In this document: piece after piece, positions 1 to 11,832 of the stretch
How the letters are laid out: every line of letters begins with the position of its first letter
How positions within the stretch are numbered: the first letter of the stretch is position 1
Assembly (NCBI GenBank): GCA_018360145.1
Contig: SRPY01000058.1
Coordinates: 1-64,000, forward strand
DNA length: 64,000 bases
Direction of reading: 5' to 3'
Source: Claviceps africana
Taxonomy: Eukaryota; Ascomycota; Sordariomycetes; Hypocreales; Clavicipitaceae
The notes under the pieces: generated by a model
Database searches by the model: none
Seen by the model: only the letters and a program-made list of their open reading frames with translations
What the model was told of the DNA's origin: nothing
Program-made: the position numbers and the translations under genes

Positions 1-321
1 GCCCCCCCCCCCCCCCCCCCCCGAACTCAACCCTTTGTGTCATTGAGGTGAAATGGTTGTCCTCCTCCTCCTTCATATGTGATAGAAAATGTGACCACGA
101 ATCCCCACCCTTGCGACCTTGGAAAAAAAAAAAGAAAACCAATAGAGGTAGAAGGAGATACTGTGAACATGAAAAGCACGAGTTTTGTGCAACAGGGAGA
201 AACCAATAGTGCTGTGCGACGGAGAGTATGGAGAGGTGCGGTTTTTTTTTCGTGTTGAAGCAGACTTCTGACAACGTCGATAGGAAAACAAGACCATGAA
301 TCGGGCTGCCCCCTTTTTCTT
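1..321. other. 3' flank of SET1 with poly-C run
   Basis: The window opens with a 21-base C homopolymer (2-22), then non-coding sequence downstream of the SET1 stop, including short A/T runs at 122-134 and 241-249. No gene is supported here. The C run may be genuine low complexity or a sequencing or assembly edge. Confidence 0.5.
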
Positions 322-3300
322 TTAATTGAGGAATCCTTTACAGGCTGCCGTGCCACACAGGCACGGAATACGGTCCAAGCTACCGATTTCTCGCTCAAAC
401 TTGTAGTCATACGTCAACTCTTCATCTAAAAAAAGGGACATCAATGTTAGTGAAATACGCCCACACACACAAAAAAAGGGGGAAATGTATATGGAAAAAG
501 CTAAGGAACCAAGAAAATTTGGGGGCGAGGGGGGGGGGACGGGGCGTACTCAGAGATATGTCACGGAGGGCATAGATGACGATTCTCTTGCTGCCTTCGA
601 CCTTGATAATCTTGGCTGTACAATTCGGCATGCAGCTGTGGTTGATGAATCGTGCAATGCCCCCCTTCTTGGTCGCATCCACGACAGTATCGTCGTCGAT
701 GCGAAATAGGTAGCTGCTTCCAATACCGCTCTTGAGATAGCGCTTTTCGCGAATCTCGGCGATTTGCTGCCGCACTTCCTCGCCCACGTATTCGATAATC
801 ATGTCGTCCTTGTTGATGTTCTCCATGGCGTACAAACCCCAGTTGTGAATGGCCGATCGCGCAAACTTGACGGGTTTTTTCCGCTTCTTGAGCTGGTTGA
901 ACTTGAACACGTCCGAGTCCTGACCCAGCGTCTTCTTCTGATCGTTCAGATCGGCAACGTATCGGCGGTTGGTTGCACGGTTCGCCCGCGAGTTGCCCTT
1001 GGCGATTTTTTCTGCCGCAAGCTTGGCGGCTTCCGAGGCCGCCGCCGAGGCGTCCTTGCCATTCTTCTTGGAGCGAGCCTCCCGTTCTTCCCGTGCCTTT
1101 TTCACCTTGATATGATGGGGCAGATACTTGGATTTCTCAGAATTGAGTATCTTCTTGACCCCTTCTGTTCGGGCACATCCGGTTGAGTTGGGCACGTAGT
1201 ATCCTTCGATCTGCACAGGACGGTCCAGGGATGTCGACGTCCTGTTGAGCTCCCGAATCCGATTGCGTTTCCAGAGCCAGAATTCAGGATTCCCAACGTC
1301 GCCAACGGCGAACTTTTGTTGCAGCTTGCTCAAATCAGGCTTGTCCTGAACACCAAGCGCAAGTTTCTGCAAGGAATCAATATCGGGTCGGAACCCGTCA
1401 GGCAGGACCAGAGCTGCAGTCAGGGGATCTTTGGAAAAGAGCCGTTCGTCGAATTTTTCAGTCCATGCTTTTGCTTGATCAACATGCTCGACAGGCTCTT
1501 CTTCCAGCTTGGCGGGCAAGGCGGCGTCCTGGGCATGGGCTTCCTTATCTGCATCGGCCTTTTGTTGCTCCTTCAAAGACGCCTCATTTTCTTCCAGCAA
1601 CTGCTTCTTCGTCTTCTTCTTCGGCTTCAATGGTTTTTTCTTTGCGCCTTTCAGGTTTTGGGCCACGGGGGTCTCGGTCCTGGACACACTACTTTCCTCC
1701 TCTCCTGCCACGCCAAAGTCGGGGCCGACGTCATCCGAAGCGGGGAGGCGGTCCGCATCAAAGTCGACAGGGTTAGGTTTGACCTCCAATGACTCGCCGT
1801 CCGACTTCTTTTGACGTTTCAGAGCCATATCAAGTGATAGTTCTGATTTCCTCTTCTTGGACAGCGGACGATCTGCGAGCGCGACGCTAGACTCCGTCAT
1901 GGAATCATCGTCACGCGGACCCCAAGGAGTAAACTCGTCATCTGTGCTCATGCGGCTTCGAGGTCGGGACTCGGGTTCCTCGGTGTCACGAGCAGTCAGA
2001 GCCCTCGTGTCTGTATCATCGTCCGATTCGAAATCACTATCAAAAGTTTTGAGACGATGATGCAGCGAACGAAAGGCGGGACGGGCAACAGACTGGCGCT
2101 TCCTCGAGAACGGATCAACAAACGTGGCGCGGTGACCTTTTGCTTTCGTTTTCCGTATTCGGGGAAGCGCTTTTGGTTCCAGACGACCTGTTCGTCGCTC
2201 GATCGGGTCTGCTCCAGAATTCGGTGTCCTCATCCCGAGGCTGTTGTTGCTCTCTTCATCTTCGTCCTCGTCGACCTGATCAAGGTTCAACTTTCTTCTC
2301 TTGGCTGTGTGATTTGCCGGATCCAAGAAGTCGGAAAGACAGGGCGCCGCTACCTGAGTCCGGATATGCCTTATCAAGTGCTCCGTCATTTCCCTCCGGA
2401 CAGCCTCCACTGCCTCGAAAACAGGATCAAAGTTTTTAGCTCTCTGTTTCTTCTCTTCTTCGAGGTCGGCTTCTTCCTCTCTACGGCGCCGTTTGGCCTC
2501 TTCCAGTCGCCGGCGCTCTGCGGTGCCGTGGTCATGAGCCGTTTCTCTGTCCCTGTCCCTGTCCCTGTCCCGGTCCCGGTCCCGGTCCCTGTCCCTTTCT
2601 CGGTTACGGGATCTTTCTCGTGGCGGAGGAGGACTTCGCTTACGGTCGGCCTCGGGACCGCGGGGCGGTCGTGGCAGACAGAGCTGCATAGTCATGTCAT
2701 AGTTGAAGAACTCGGTGTGGTTGACGGCCCGATAGCACCTTTCTGCCTCAGACTTGCCAGTAAAGGAGTTTCGAAAGACGATATAGAAGCCTGTTCGATC
2801 AAGTCGAATCTCCTCGAAGCCGTAATTCTTGAGTCGTTTCCTCATATGAGGCACAATGCTCGGCAGCACAGGAACATCTTCGGATGCGATGAAGATATAG
2901 GGGTCGTTGGACAGTTGTGCAGCAATGTTCTGAGGCTCTACAGCTGGCTGCAAACGCGATAAGGGGGCGGCGGTAGGCTGCGCCGGCGTTCCCGATGTTG
3001 CCGACAGCAATGTTGCCGGTGCCGGTGTTTGCCTGTGGCCTGGCATAGGCACCGGTCCAGCGGCACTTTTCGGAGCTGCAGGCGGATATCTTGCGAAGGG
3101 CGCGGCGGAAGAAACGAGTTTGGGACCTGTTGGCGGCGCTTTGTTGTTCGCGGCCTGGTCCCGCGCTTCTTTTTCTTTGAGTTGTTTCTGTCGCTCCTTA
3201 TTCAAATGCTCTTCCAGCATCAGTCGGCTCTTGCGACCCTCGGGGTCGTAATCCACCTTGACAATGTCCGCGTCAATCTTGATGCCCCGGGTCCGAACCG

Positions 3301-4504
3301 CACGGCGAGCGGCATCGATTGCCGTGACGGGCGGCCGACCAGACCGCTTTGAGTCGCGATACCGGATGGTGGCGAAGCCAAGATAGCTGCCCGTGTCCGG
3401 GTGCATCTTATTGCTGCTTTCCGCAATCTCCCCAAATGTCGCAAAGACGGCGGTGATTTTGCTGAACGGCACCAAGGGATTGTACCGCGTGACGAGAATC
3501 TGAGTCGGTGGGCCAGGACCTATCGACGTCTTGGGGTCATATGGATAAGGCTTGAGATTCTCGGGCGCAGAACGCAACCTTGCTCTTGGCAGGTAATAGT
3601 CGGTATTGATGTAACCAAGGCGACCTCCGGCTCTTTGCAAGCGAGGGTCCATAGGGGGCGCGTCGTCATCCTATCAATCAATCAATCAATCAAGGTTAGC
3701 CAAACTGCTTTATGCCAGACCATAACGACGCGCCCCCTCCTCCTCCTCCTCCTCTTCCCCTCCCCGCTCCCGCATGGCCGCCCACCGGGCCTCGATTCTG
3801 CTCATCGACCGAGAGGCATCCGCAGCTGTAGGAATACATACTAGTCCAAATTCTCTATAGACTGGCTTGGCCGATTTGCTCACGCCCTTATTGCGTACTC
3901 GATCGAGGACCGGGTCATAGGTACATTTCTTGCCCTTGACTGATGGGAATGGGTCTCGTGCGCATGGACGATCAGCATGTTGGGTTGACAAACTCGTGCC
4001 ATCGTGGGACTGAGTGGCGTCCCCCTGATGGAGCCGCCCTGAGCCATTCTCGGTTGTGGATAAAGGAGGCATGTCTGCCTTTGCGTATGGTGGGACCGGT
4101 GAGTAGGACGACGAGTCTCGGGGAGCAAGAGGTGTGGTGCTGTTGGAAATACGGGATAGGGACGATGTCGTGTTCTGCCTTTGCGGATTGCTAAAGATGG
4201 ACGAAGCACAGCTCGTATGCGAGCTCGCAGAACCGACTGTGCTGAGTATATCTCCTGGAGGAGTATCGTGCTCGTCGGTTTGAGAGGGGAGGCCATCAGA
4301 GGCGATGTTGGACTGCGATGGCCTGGCGAAGCCCGTTGTGCTCGCATCCGGCGCGCTAGAGCAAGGCTCTCTGTGGACATCGACGGCAAGGCTATTGCGC
4401 CTTGCGCGCTCGCGATCTGTCCGGCCCTGCGCGGCTTCTGCCCTCACTTTGGGAGCGTTAGGAAAGAACTGCGCGAAACTCACGCCGGGAGGCGGGCGAG
4501 TCAT
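322..4504 (-). CDS. SET1: Histone H3 lysine-4 methyltransferase SET1 (COMPASS catalytic subunit)
   Basis: This is the catalytic subunit of nuclear COMPASS, which mono-, di- and trimethylates H3K4 at transcribed genes. I read three coding exons on the minus strand: 4504-3842, 3670-550 and 425-322. The introns start GTATGT and GTACGC and end TAG. The total is 3888 nt, 1295 aa, close to the usual fungal SET1 length. Domains are a disordered N-terminus (1-220), an RRM near 275-370 (PPTQILVTRYNPL), a second RNA-binding fold near 480-557, an N-SET region near 970-1100 (GYYVPNSTGCARTEG), and SET plus post-SET at about 1146-1295. RFINHSCMPNC, ELTYDYKFE and the post-SET cysteines CLCGTAAC are all present. 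Exon 3 is essential: without it the YDY motif and post-SET are lost. An Arg-Asp repeat is encoded near 2551-2600. A 71-bp T tract lies just upstream of the start. Confidence 0.96.
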
Positions 4505-4592
4505 CGTGTCGATGCGCTCCGGTTACCGTTTGCACCGTGGCCTGATCATGATATCTCGCGCTCGAGATTCACGAAGAAATGAAGGGGTTTTT

Positions 4593-4668
<76 letters not shown>

Positions 4669-5545
4669 TTGGTGAGTGTTGGCCGTCACACGCAACCGGA
4701 CACGCGCTTCGAATTGAGCCCACGCGACCGGAGAGCAGGATGGCGGGCAGTGTCGAACGACGGGCAGGACGGCGGCATTCACCGGCGGAGGAGTAGAAAC
4801 CAGGCTGACGGAGAAAAAAAAACCGATATCAGGATGGAGACGGCGAGCGCGCTTGTGCTGAGGATGCGAGAACGTGTGAGGAAAAATATGAGGCACGAGA
4901 GTTGGTCAAGTTCAACGCAGGGTCATTCACTTGCCTTCAGGGATGGACCATGGTGGAACTGAGCATCTCCTGGTCGAATCTGTCCGGCCACAGCTAGTCA
5001 GGCTAGCCCGCCGCTTTCCATCTGGTGTGGCTGGTAGTCTGACGGCGGTACATTTCTCCGTGCGCCTCCGGACTGCTGCGGGTGGAGATTAGGCAACTCC
5101 GAATCAACACAAACGACTTTGTGTGACGCATGACTTGCTGTGGCTCAAGGCCCTTTTTTTTTAAAAAAAAAAAAAAAACATATTCATTACACAAGTATCT
5201 ATACATATATTTCCCCATGTGTCTTCGTGCATACGTGTTGTTGCTGTTTTTTTCTTTCTTTTTCTTTTTCGGTTTTTGCCTCTGTCTCTTTTTTTTTTGG
5301 CTGATTCATTAACCCTGTTTTGAAGCTGTGTGAAGAAATGCTAAGCAGGAAAGCAGGCATCGCAATGACAAGCCCATCATTGCACGTTGACTAATTGCAA
5401 ACTAGGTGCCTAGGTAGGTTATTAATCAGAGAAGGAGAAAGATACACTTGTACTGGACAAGGTCTTTCGAAGCGCAGTTGCGCCGAGTAGTATTTCCATC
5501 CCCGATCAACAAAACTCCCACGCCCATCAATAGAGATGTACATAG
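4505..5545. promoter_or_regulatory. SET1 upstream region and securin-like 3' flank
   Basis: This 1.04-kb stretch contains no supportable gene. It is the promoter side of SET1 (minus strand) and the 3' flank of the securin-like gene. It holds a 71-base T tract, a T8A16 block at 5153-5178, and T-rich low complexity at 5246-5300. A CCTAGGTAGG motif, recurrent in this window, occurs near 5409. Confidence 0.45.
4595..4665. repeat. 71-bp poly(T) tract
   Basis: An uninterrupted run of 71 T on the plus strand (A on the SET1 coding strand), about 90 bp upstream of the SET1 ATG. It is the longest of four long T tracts in the window. It could be a poly(dA:dT) nucleosome-depleting element, a retroposed poly(A) tail, or slippage. 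The length itself may be affected by sequencing. Confidence 0.9.
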
Positions 5546-6921
5546 TTAAATCGTCAGCTTCATTTCAAATTCTTCTTCCTCGTCATCTGAAGGAAACAAA
5601 GGGGCCTGGACTGGTGCCAAGTCCTCATCATCAGCGTCCCCAAGAATCGACATGAGATGCGGCCTGCTTTGTTCCGTGGTGCCCGAGACCGCCTCACCAA
5701 GTCGATCGGGAGTCACGGTGAGATTGGAACCAGTTTGCGTCGGCGGCGGAGGTCTGAATGGCAACTGCTGCTTGGCAGCGTGACTTTCACCTCGCCTATG
5801 CACCATCGACGATGCTGACCGACCTTTGTTGTAGCCCAGAGTGGTTCGCGATGCCACCTCACCCGTAGAGTTTCCGAAAGTCCTGGGTCTTGTGACAACA
5901 GGATTGGCAGGTTTAGTACCCGTGATTATTGATGACAAGGATCTTTTTGGGACCTGACTGGTGATCGGAGCAGGTTGCGAGGCATTACGAGCCTGCCTAT
6001 CTGGATGAATGGCAAGAGCCGACGCCGCTCGTCGAGCGGAAACCGTAGGGGCTTGCCTGTGAGAAGCTGAGCTTCCTGACCTGGCTATCGCGGAACCATC
6101 CGTTTTGAGTTGACCGGAGTTCCAAGTCATGCCCTCGGCCAGGTCTTCTGGACTCCAATTGAAGGCGCCGATTTCCTCGCGATTCCGCACCTCTGCCCGC
6201 CTCATGAGTGCAGCAATCTCGTTGTTGAACTTCTTCTCGTTGCGAGAAACGCCATTCTTGTCGATGGGGTTGTGGAAATGTTGATAATAGCCCTTGAACA
6301 GGTTTTTCCTCTTGAGGCCGTTGAATGTCAAGCCACCAGGCGGAAGCACGTCCGACTCGTAGGGAAGTGGTGTAGGTCTCGGAGGAGCGTACTCTGGTTT
6401 CGGCAGTTCGTCGTCGGCGTCGTCCAAGATATCGGGTTGGACGTTGAGTTTCACCGGCTGCAGATTGGCAGGCTGCTTCTTGAGCCGCCGTGAACTCGTC
6501 GGCTTCGCTTGCGTTCTTTCGATATCTCTCACAATGTCCTTGACCCCGGCGGGCTGAGCATTTTTCGCCTTTGCGTTTGTCGTCTTGTTTCCCAGCGGTG
6601 CACGCGAGCGGTTCTCTGGTACGCAAAAGTCAGTGAAGAAGTTGTTTCTCGCACCTCCAAGTTCTGACACGTACCCATGGGAGTCACGGCCGGGTGAGGG
6701 CCGGTTGCTTTGCCCATGGCCAATTTGCCAGTCCCACCCAGTCTCGCGCCGCTGGCCAATCCAGCCTTGCCAAGAATCGTGTTGGGAGCATTTTCATCGT
6801 TTCGGCCGTGGTTCCCCGGAGTTTTGGGATATCGTGCACCAGGTGTCTTGGGTTGCTGCTTGATCGCCGCCTGCTGATGACTGTGCACCACATTCTCCAG
6901 GTCTCGGTGTGTCGCGAGCAT
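5546..6921 (-). CDS. Securin-like protein (Cut2/Pds1-type, tentative)
   Basis: Two exons, 6921-6675 and 6615-5546, are joined by a 59-bp intron (GTACGT...CAG), giving 1317 nt and 438 aa. The start is the first ATG of the conserved-looking N-terminus. Features reminiscent of fission-yeast Cut2 securin are NTILGK near the N-terminus and a destruction-box-like RSRAPLGNK just after the splice junction. A Pro-rich separase-binding-like stretch (EYAPPRPTPLPYESDVLPP) is followed by a conserved-looking GLKRKNLFKGYYQHF segment and a very acidic C-terminus. Securins inhibit separase until the APC/C destroys them at anaphase. The protein is low complexity and fast evolving, so the assignment rests on motif order, not on a fold. 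An unrelated conserved fungal protein is possible. Confidence 0.5.
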
Positions 6922-7470
6922 GGCGATTTTTGCAATGCTGTCGTTTGCCCGATGCCGTGCTGCTGCTGCTGCTGCGTATCGAACCCGGTTTGGAGTGATG
7001 GAGGAAGAAGGGGAAGGCGAGTCTTTCTGTTGCTCATCTCCTGAAGAAATTAAAGGACCCTTTTTGACAATCTAAGGGCGAGTTCTAGTTCTATAATGTT
7101 ATTGGGGTCCCTGGCTGAGAAATGTGCCGTTTCATGCGCGCACCAGGCGAGTTGGCCAGACAACGGCCACTGTGCTGATTGAACCCCCGGGTCCCCAGTA
7201 TTACTAAGTGGTGTGGCATGAGACATGTGCGACCGGCACAAGCCACGAGGAGCCACAGGTGCCACAGGTGCCACTTTTCTAGGGAATTTGAGGTACGGCA
7301 TCGTTGGAGGGGCATGCATTCTCCTGTCCCTTTTCCAGTCATCCGTCCCCTTTCTTGACCCAATCATCAAAGCTAAGCCATCGTAACCCGCACCACAACC
7401 GCCTTCCATCTGCAACCGAGGAATAAAAAAAAGCCATATCCAGATTCTCGTTTCTCTACACATCGATACA
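6922..7470. promoter_or_regulatory. Divergent promoter between securin-like gene and tropomyosin
   Basis: A 549-bp bidirectional intergenic region. It contains a CAG/CTG-type repeat (gctgctgctgctgctgc, 6958-6974), a short GCCACAGGT duplication near 7254-7271, and an AATAAAAAAAAG block at 7421-7432 about 40 bp before the tropomyosin ATG. No further gene is seen. Confidence 0.4.
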
Positions 7471-8211
7471 ATGGATCGCATCAAGGAGGTATGTCTATGT
7501 TCCTGTGCACAATCATCTGCATCCACCGCCGTTGTCCTTTTTGTACCCCTCCCGGTTTCTTTGTCGAGGGCGTGGACGTGGACGATGCACGGTTCTCAGA
7601 CAGGCAGAATCTAATGACGAAAACGCCACTTCCAGAAAATGAACTCCCTCCGCTTGGAGGCCGACGAAGCCGCTGCCAAGGTTGAAGAACTTCAGGCCAA
7701 GGTCAAGGCCCTGGAGCTAGAGAACCTGTCCAAGGAGCAGGAGATCACTTCGCTGCAGCATAAGAACAACTTGCTGGAGGGTGAAGTGGAAAAGCTCGAG
7801 ACCGCTATCAAGGACCACAAGAAGGCCGCCGACGAGGGCCAACAACACGGCACTCAGAACGAGACTCTCCAGAGACGACTTCAGCTTCTCGAGGAGGAAG
7901 CTGAAGACGCCGACAAGACTCTGCGGGAAGCCAACGAGAAGTACGTATACTCCGAGTGGCACTTGAGCTTATCAACCATCCACCATAGCCCACTACCCTC
8001 TTGCAACTATTTTTTTTTGGTCGTGCAACTGACGCCGCAACTATCCAGGCTTCGCCAGACCGATGTCAAGGCCGGACACTTTGAGCGCAAGGTCCAAGCG
8101 CTTGAGCAAGAACGCGATCAGTGGGAGCAGAAGTATGAGGAGATGGCAAAGAAGCACTCGACCTTGCAGAAAGAGTTGGAGGAGCTCCAGAACGAGATTG
8201 GCAACATCTAA
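7471..8211 (+). CDS. TPM1: Tropomyosin
   Basis: An actin-cable-binding coiled-coil protein needed for formins, cytokinesis and polarised growth. Three exons (7471-7488, 7636-7940, 8049-8211) give 486 nt and 161 aa, the same length as fission-yeast Cdc8. The first exon encodes only MDRIKE and ends at GTATGT; the next begins KMNSLRLEADEAAAK. The second junction restores ANEKLRQTDVKAGHFERK. The whole protein is heptad-repeat coiled coil and ends NEIGNI, with no globular domain. The 18-nt first exon matters because the N-terminal Met of tropomyosin is the acetylation site that controls actin binding. It is divergent with the securin-like gene and convergent with RRP17. Confidence 0.93.
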
Positions 8212-8578
8212 TTATTTTTTTCGTTTCTCTTTGCGTTCTGTAGAGAACTTGATCGCCGTTTTAATGCGCTGTTTCCGGCAAGCCTGCGCCATCCGCCATC
8301 ACGCCGAGCATAATAACAGGGCTGTCGCAGTGACTGCTTGCTTGCATGCACAGAATATTCCATGTATGACAAAGACCAGCGATTTATCGAGCTGCAGTAT
8401 GTATAGTAACTTTTTTTGTTTCCCAAAAGCTGCGGTTGTATATTCCCGGGGTATCTAATTTTGCGGTGCCTATTCCTCTTGTGTAGTTGGACGATGAGAA
8501 TTGCCATATACATACATACATACATATGTATGTATGTGTGTTTGATAAATAGCCCAAGTGTAAGGGGTCGTTGTGATT
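8212..8578. other. Convergent 3' region with CATA/TATG palindrome
   Basis: The 3' flanks of tropomyosin and RRP17 share this 367-bp stretch. It contains an imperfect palindrome of CATA repeats followed by TATG repeats at about 8509-8540 (centre ACATATGT), which could form a hairpin in either transcript and act as a bidirectional 3'-end signal. No ORF is supported. Confidence 0.45.
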
Positions 8579-9327
8579 TCATCCTTTGCTTTTTATCGAC
8601 TTTATCTTGTGCTTTTTATCCGTCAATTGTCGCTCAAGCTTCGTCTCGTATCGAAACTTCTTCTTCTTCTTCTTCTGCCACAGAGGTTTCTTGTCCTTAG
8701 CTTCCGCCTCTTGTCCCTGTGCCTCTGCTCTTCTTTTGCGAGCTTGTTCCTCCGCCTCATCATCAATGCCCGGCCTATTGAGCCCGTCTCTCGAGACAGA
8801 GACAGACTCAACCGTCACGGTGGTGTATCGGTCCTCATCGACGTACTCCTCTTCGTGGTCGATGATATCCAGATCAGGCTTGTCAGGAAAGCCATCCCAT
8901 TCGTCTGCATCGTCTGATCCTGCGCCGTCGTCTCCCTCGTCTCCCTCGTCGACATCGGCTAGCACAGCTCCGGATTCGCGTAGCATTCTGTTCACGGTTT
9001 CGACATGTTCAGCGACTTCGCGGCGCCTTTCTTCTCTAATCTGTTGAAGAGTTGGATTTTAGCAAAGACTGTCTGAGTAAATCGTTCCATGCCGCGCTCA
9101 GCTTGCGGCCGTACCTGTTTCCGTGATTCCAATTTCTCCGCGCGGGCTCTCTTGGCGGACTCCTCCTGTGCGTGCTTGATCCTTTGCAATTTTCGTTTGT
9201 GAAACCCCGTCAAGTACTCCTCGCGAGCACCGTCATCAAATGATATTTCCTCAATGGTAGATGTAGTCTTTCTCTTCTTGCTCGGCGGCGGCAAAGGACT
9301 TTTCTTGGGTCTGGGTTTGGCGAACAT
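8579..9327 (-). CDS. RRP17: Ribosomal RNA-processing protein 17 (Nop25/RRP17 family)
   Basis: A nucleolar 5'-3' exonuclease-type factor of large-subunit pre-rRNA processing. Two exons, 9327-9115 and 9040-8579, flank a 74-bp intron (GTACGG...CAG), giving 675 nt and 224 aa, close to yeast Rrp17 (235 aa). The start is ATG 9327 (MFAKPRPKKSPLPPP); the two codons before it in the open frame begin with TTG and are not used. Family signatures seen are SFDDGAREEYLTGFHKRKLQR near residue 28, a basic coiled coil across the intron (ESRKQIREERRREVAEHV), an acidic centre, and a lysine-rich tail (WQKKKKKKFRYETK). It is divergent with BIG1 across 380 bp. Confidence 0.9.
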
Positions 9328-9707
9328 GATGCGCAAAAGTGAGAGGGCCGCTTGCTATAATTTTCGTAGGTGCTTGGTTTTCAAGTCACCTTGGAACTAT
9401 GGACTCTTTGGCTGGAGATAGGTAACTTTTTTTTTTTTCTTTTTTTTTTCGTCTTCCTCTACCAAGGTCGTGAAGTTTTGCTACATGGGATTGCCCAGGC
9501 CCACTGTTCGCTGGTCACAAAAAAAGTTACCACTTAAAGTAAGTACCGAAGTACCAATGCACCCACGGGGCCTCCATGCCGACATCCCTTACGTAAGCCA
9601 AGTATCCGCCGCATGGCGTCCCTCGTCACCCTGGTAATACATATCAACGCTGACGGACTTCATTGACGATACGAAAAGCTCGTGACTACATACTTCGTCC
9701 GGCAGTC
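9328..9707. promoter_or_regulatory. Divergent promoter RRP17 / BIG1
   Basis: A 380-bp bidirectional region with a T-rich tract (9426-9450) and GTAAGTACCGAAGTACC-type repeats near 9539-9556. No gene is seen. Confidence 0.4.
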
Positions 9708-10763
9708 ATGCGTGTCCATACTATTACCGGCGCTCTGGCGCTTCTGAGGACAACACTTGCGTTTTCCGATTCCTCTCCTTGGGTGCTGCTGTCCACCTCC
9801 AAGTAAGGACACACTCTCCATCTTTCTCTTCCTCCCTCTTGCCCAGAAAGACGGCAAGATGGAAGACCGCAGACTTGCTGACTCGTCCTTTTTAGGATCG
9901 ACCAACCACCTAGCGTGAACCAAATAGAAACAAGCTCTGAAGCAATAACGTTCACCAAGCATTTTCTCGAGAAATGTCCCACCGATCAATACCTCATAAT
10001 AACACAACCCGGTGTCAACGCGGCCGACTTCTGGACTCGGGATGGCTGCGCTATGCCACACCTCTGCCAAGCTGCAAAGGATGTCCGCGTGCAAGGAACA
10101 TATACTGTGGCGGAAGTCGTTGGAGATGTTACAACTGCCGGCTTTGTGCAGCACATCAAGGCATCTTGCGAAAGGAAAGGAAAGGAGGCCAAGATTATCG
10201 AGCGGCCGCTTGAGTCATTCTCTGGTGAAAGAGGCCAGGCCCTCAAGAAAAATGGTGAGCGCTTGATATCGATTCCAGTTGGCAAGTTGAAAAAAAACAT
10301 GACAAGATTCTGACTGTTGCTTGGTTTTTGTAGACGATTCAATTGCTGTCGACCTTGACATGGCTTCCTCCGACAGCTATACCATTTTATTCTATGCGTC
10401 CCCCAGAGAGCCCTTGTACGATTCAGAGTTTGTTCAGCCGGTCCATATGGACATGAGAAGAGGCCTTGATGGTGCTACGTTGATGCAGAGAGCGAACAAG
10501 ACTAAGCACGACACACGACCTCTCTTTGAGAAGTATCAGTTTTTCACCCCAGGTATGACGGCTCGACGCACGAACTCGTTTGTACACTCTTGGGAAAGGC
10601 TAACAAGAAACGAATTCTTCCAGGTGTCTTTATGGGTATCGTCGTTGCGTTTGTTCTTTTGTCCATCTTGGGCGCCGGTATTAGGGGTCTGGCCAGCCTG
10701 CAAGTCTCGTATGGTGCATTCGACAAGGACATGGGTCCTGCCGCTCAGAAGAAGCAGCAGTAA
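9708..10763 (+). CDS. BIG1: BIG1, ER membrane protein (V-ATPase assembly / beta-1,6-glucan)
   Basis: An ER membrane protein of the Big1/ATP6AP1-type family. It is required in yeast for beta-1,6-glucan and is related to the V-ATPase assembly factor Voa1. Four exons (9708-9802, 9896-10254, 10334-10552, 10624-10763) give 813 nt and 270 aa, with all junctions in frame. A signal peptide (MRVHTITGALALLRTTLA) runs into the family hallmark FSDSSPWVLLSTSK. The luminal domain contains CPTDQYLIITQPGV. The C-terminal membrane segment VFMGIVVAFVLLSILGAGI is followed by a short cytosolic tail ending DMGPAAQKKQQ. The hallmark is split by intron 1, which hides this gene in single-frame ORF views. Confidence 0.9.
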
Positions 10764-11278
10764 TCTCCGTAATCGACAGACATAGTTTGCATGGGAGTAA
10801 TCCCTCCCCCCTTGTACTGTAGCATATGCACATTCAAATATGGAGTTGGGGCTGTCTTGTGTATGAGGATGCTGCCATGGACCGGAGGCACTTGACGTAT
10901 GATATAAAAATGTGTGAAAACCTCGGGCGATATCGCACTTGTGACTGGAGAGAGAGGAAACAACCAGAGTATATAGTGCGACGCCCACGATGCAACACCC
11001 GTCGCTAAATAAATCCAAGGAAATAGAAGTATCTCTTGAACTCCAAGCACGCCAGCCGAACCCACCACAACAACCTGAATCTGAAAAAGCAACAGAAAGA
11101 GAAAAAAGAACAGAAAGAGAAAAAAAAGAAAGAAAGAAAGGACTCCTTCAACTGCAACGTCCTTTTTCTAATGCTCCTCCCTAATGCAAAAATACCCCCC
11201 AGTTATATCCATCCCTTTCCCAAAATGGCTCGATAACAGCAAAGGTCGCGCCCCCCCCTTCCCACGTTTCTCATCATC
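10764..11278. other. Convergent 3' region BIG1 / TRM112
   Basis: A 515-bp convergent spacer. It contains an A-rich (GAAA)n-type tract at about 11085-11139 and pyrimidine runs near 11230-11262. No gene is supported. Confidence 0.4.
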
Positions 11279-11832
11279 CTAAACCAAATGACTCGGCAGC
11301 AAAAAGTTTGCGATCCCCTCCTTGACGAAATACTGATGTCCACAGTTCCCGCAAACCAGTTTACCCTCGGACATCTGCGTCTCCAGGAGCAAATGGTGCA
11401 GGTCCTTCAGCATCTTCTCATCGGCTTGTAGCTCCTCTGCCGTGGGAGGTTGCTCCGGGAGGGCCGGGAATCCAAGCTACGTGCGGAAGAAGCGTCAGTG
11501 CGGATCGGAGCGAGACCATGTTCTACGAGCAGGAGATGCGAGGAAGAGAAAATCAAGGTCGATATCGCCGCCCGCAAAGAAAGAAAAAAAGAAAGAAAAT
11601 AAAAGGCCCCTCCACGTCATAAACGAACCCCTTCCAAATCACGTACCTCGGAGGACGTAATCCGCAAAGCCGCCCAGTCCAAGCGCGGCAGAACATTGAT
11701 AATCATCTGGGGGTTCAGGTCGATTTCGTCCTGCACGAGCTCGGCATCCTTGGGATGTAGCGGGTACGAGTCGGAGGAGCTCTTGCATGCCTTGGCGGCG
11801 CAGGCCAGGAAATTGAGACTGAGAACCTTCAT
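11279..11832 (-). CDS. TRM112: Multifunctional methyltransferase subunit TRM112
   Basis: A small zinc-binding activator that stabilises several methyltransferases (Trm9, Trm11, Bud23, Mtq2 in yeast) acting on tRNA, rRNA and eRF1. Two exons, 11832-11647 and 11476-11279, flank a 170-bp intron (GTACGT...TAG), giving 384 nt and 127 aa, the normal length. Exon 1 starts MKVLSLNFLACAAKACK. Exon 2 carries FPALPEQPPTAEEL and the C-terminal zinc-binding CGNCGHQYFVKEGIANFLL, ending PSHLV. One zinc cysteine pair lies in each exon, so both are needed. It is tandem with the cyclophilin gene on the same strand. Confidence 0.95.

Noticed and set aside
2057..2962. Long plus-strand open frame antisense to SET1
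   Set aside because: It is the shadow of the SET1 coding exon; no domain, and composition mirrors the opposite strand.
4546..4896. Open frames made of poly-Lys or poly-Phe
   Set aside because: Produced by the 71-bp homopolymer; the same applies at 33345 and 39417.
9328..9336. Longer N-terminus for RRP17
   Set aside because: The upstream codon is TTG; the first ATG is at 9327, matching the family start.
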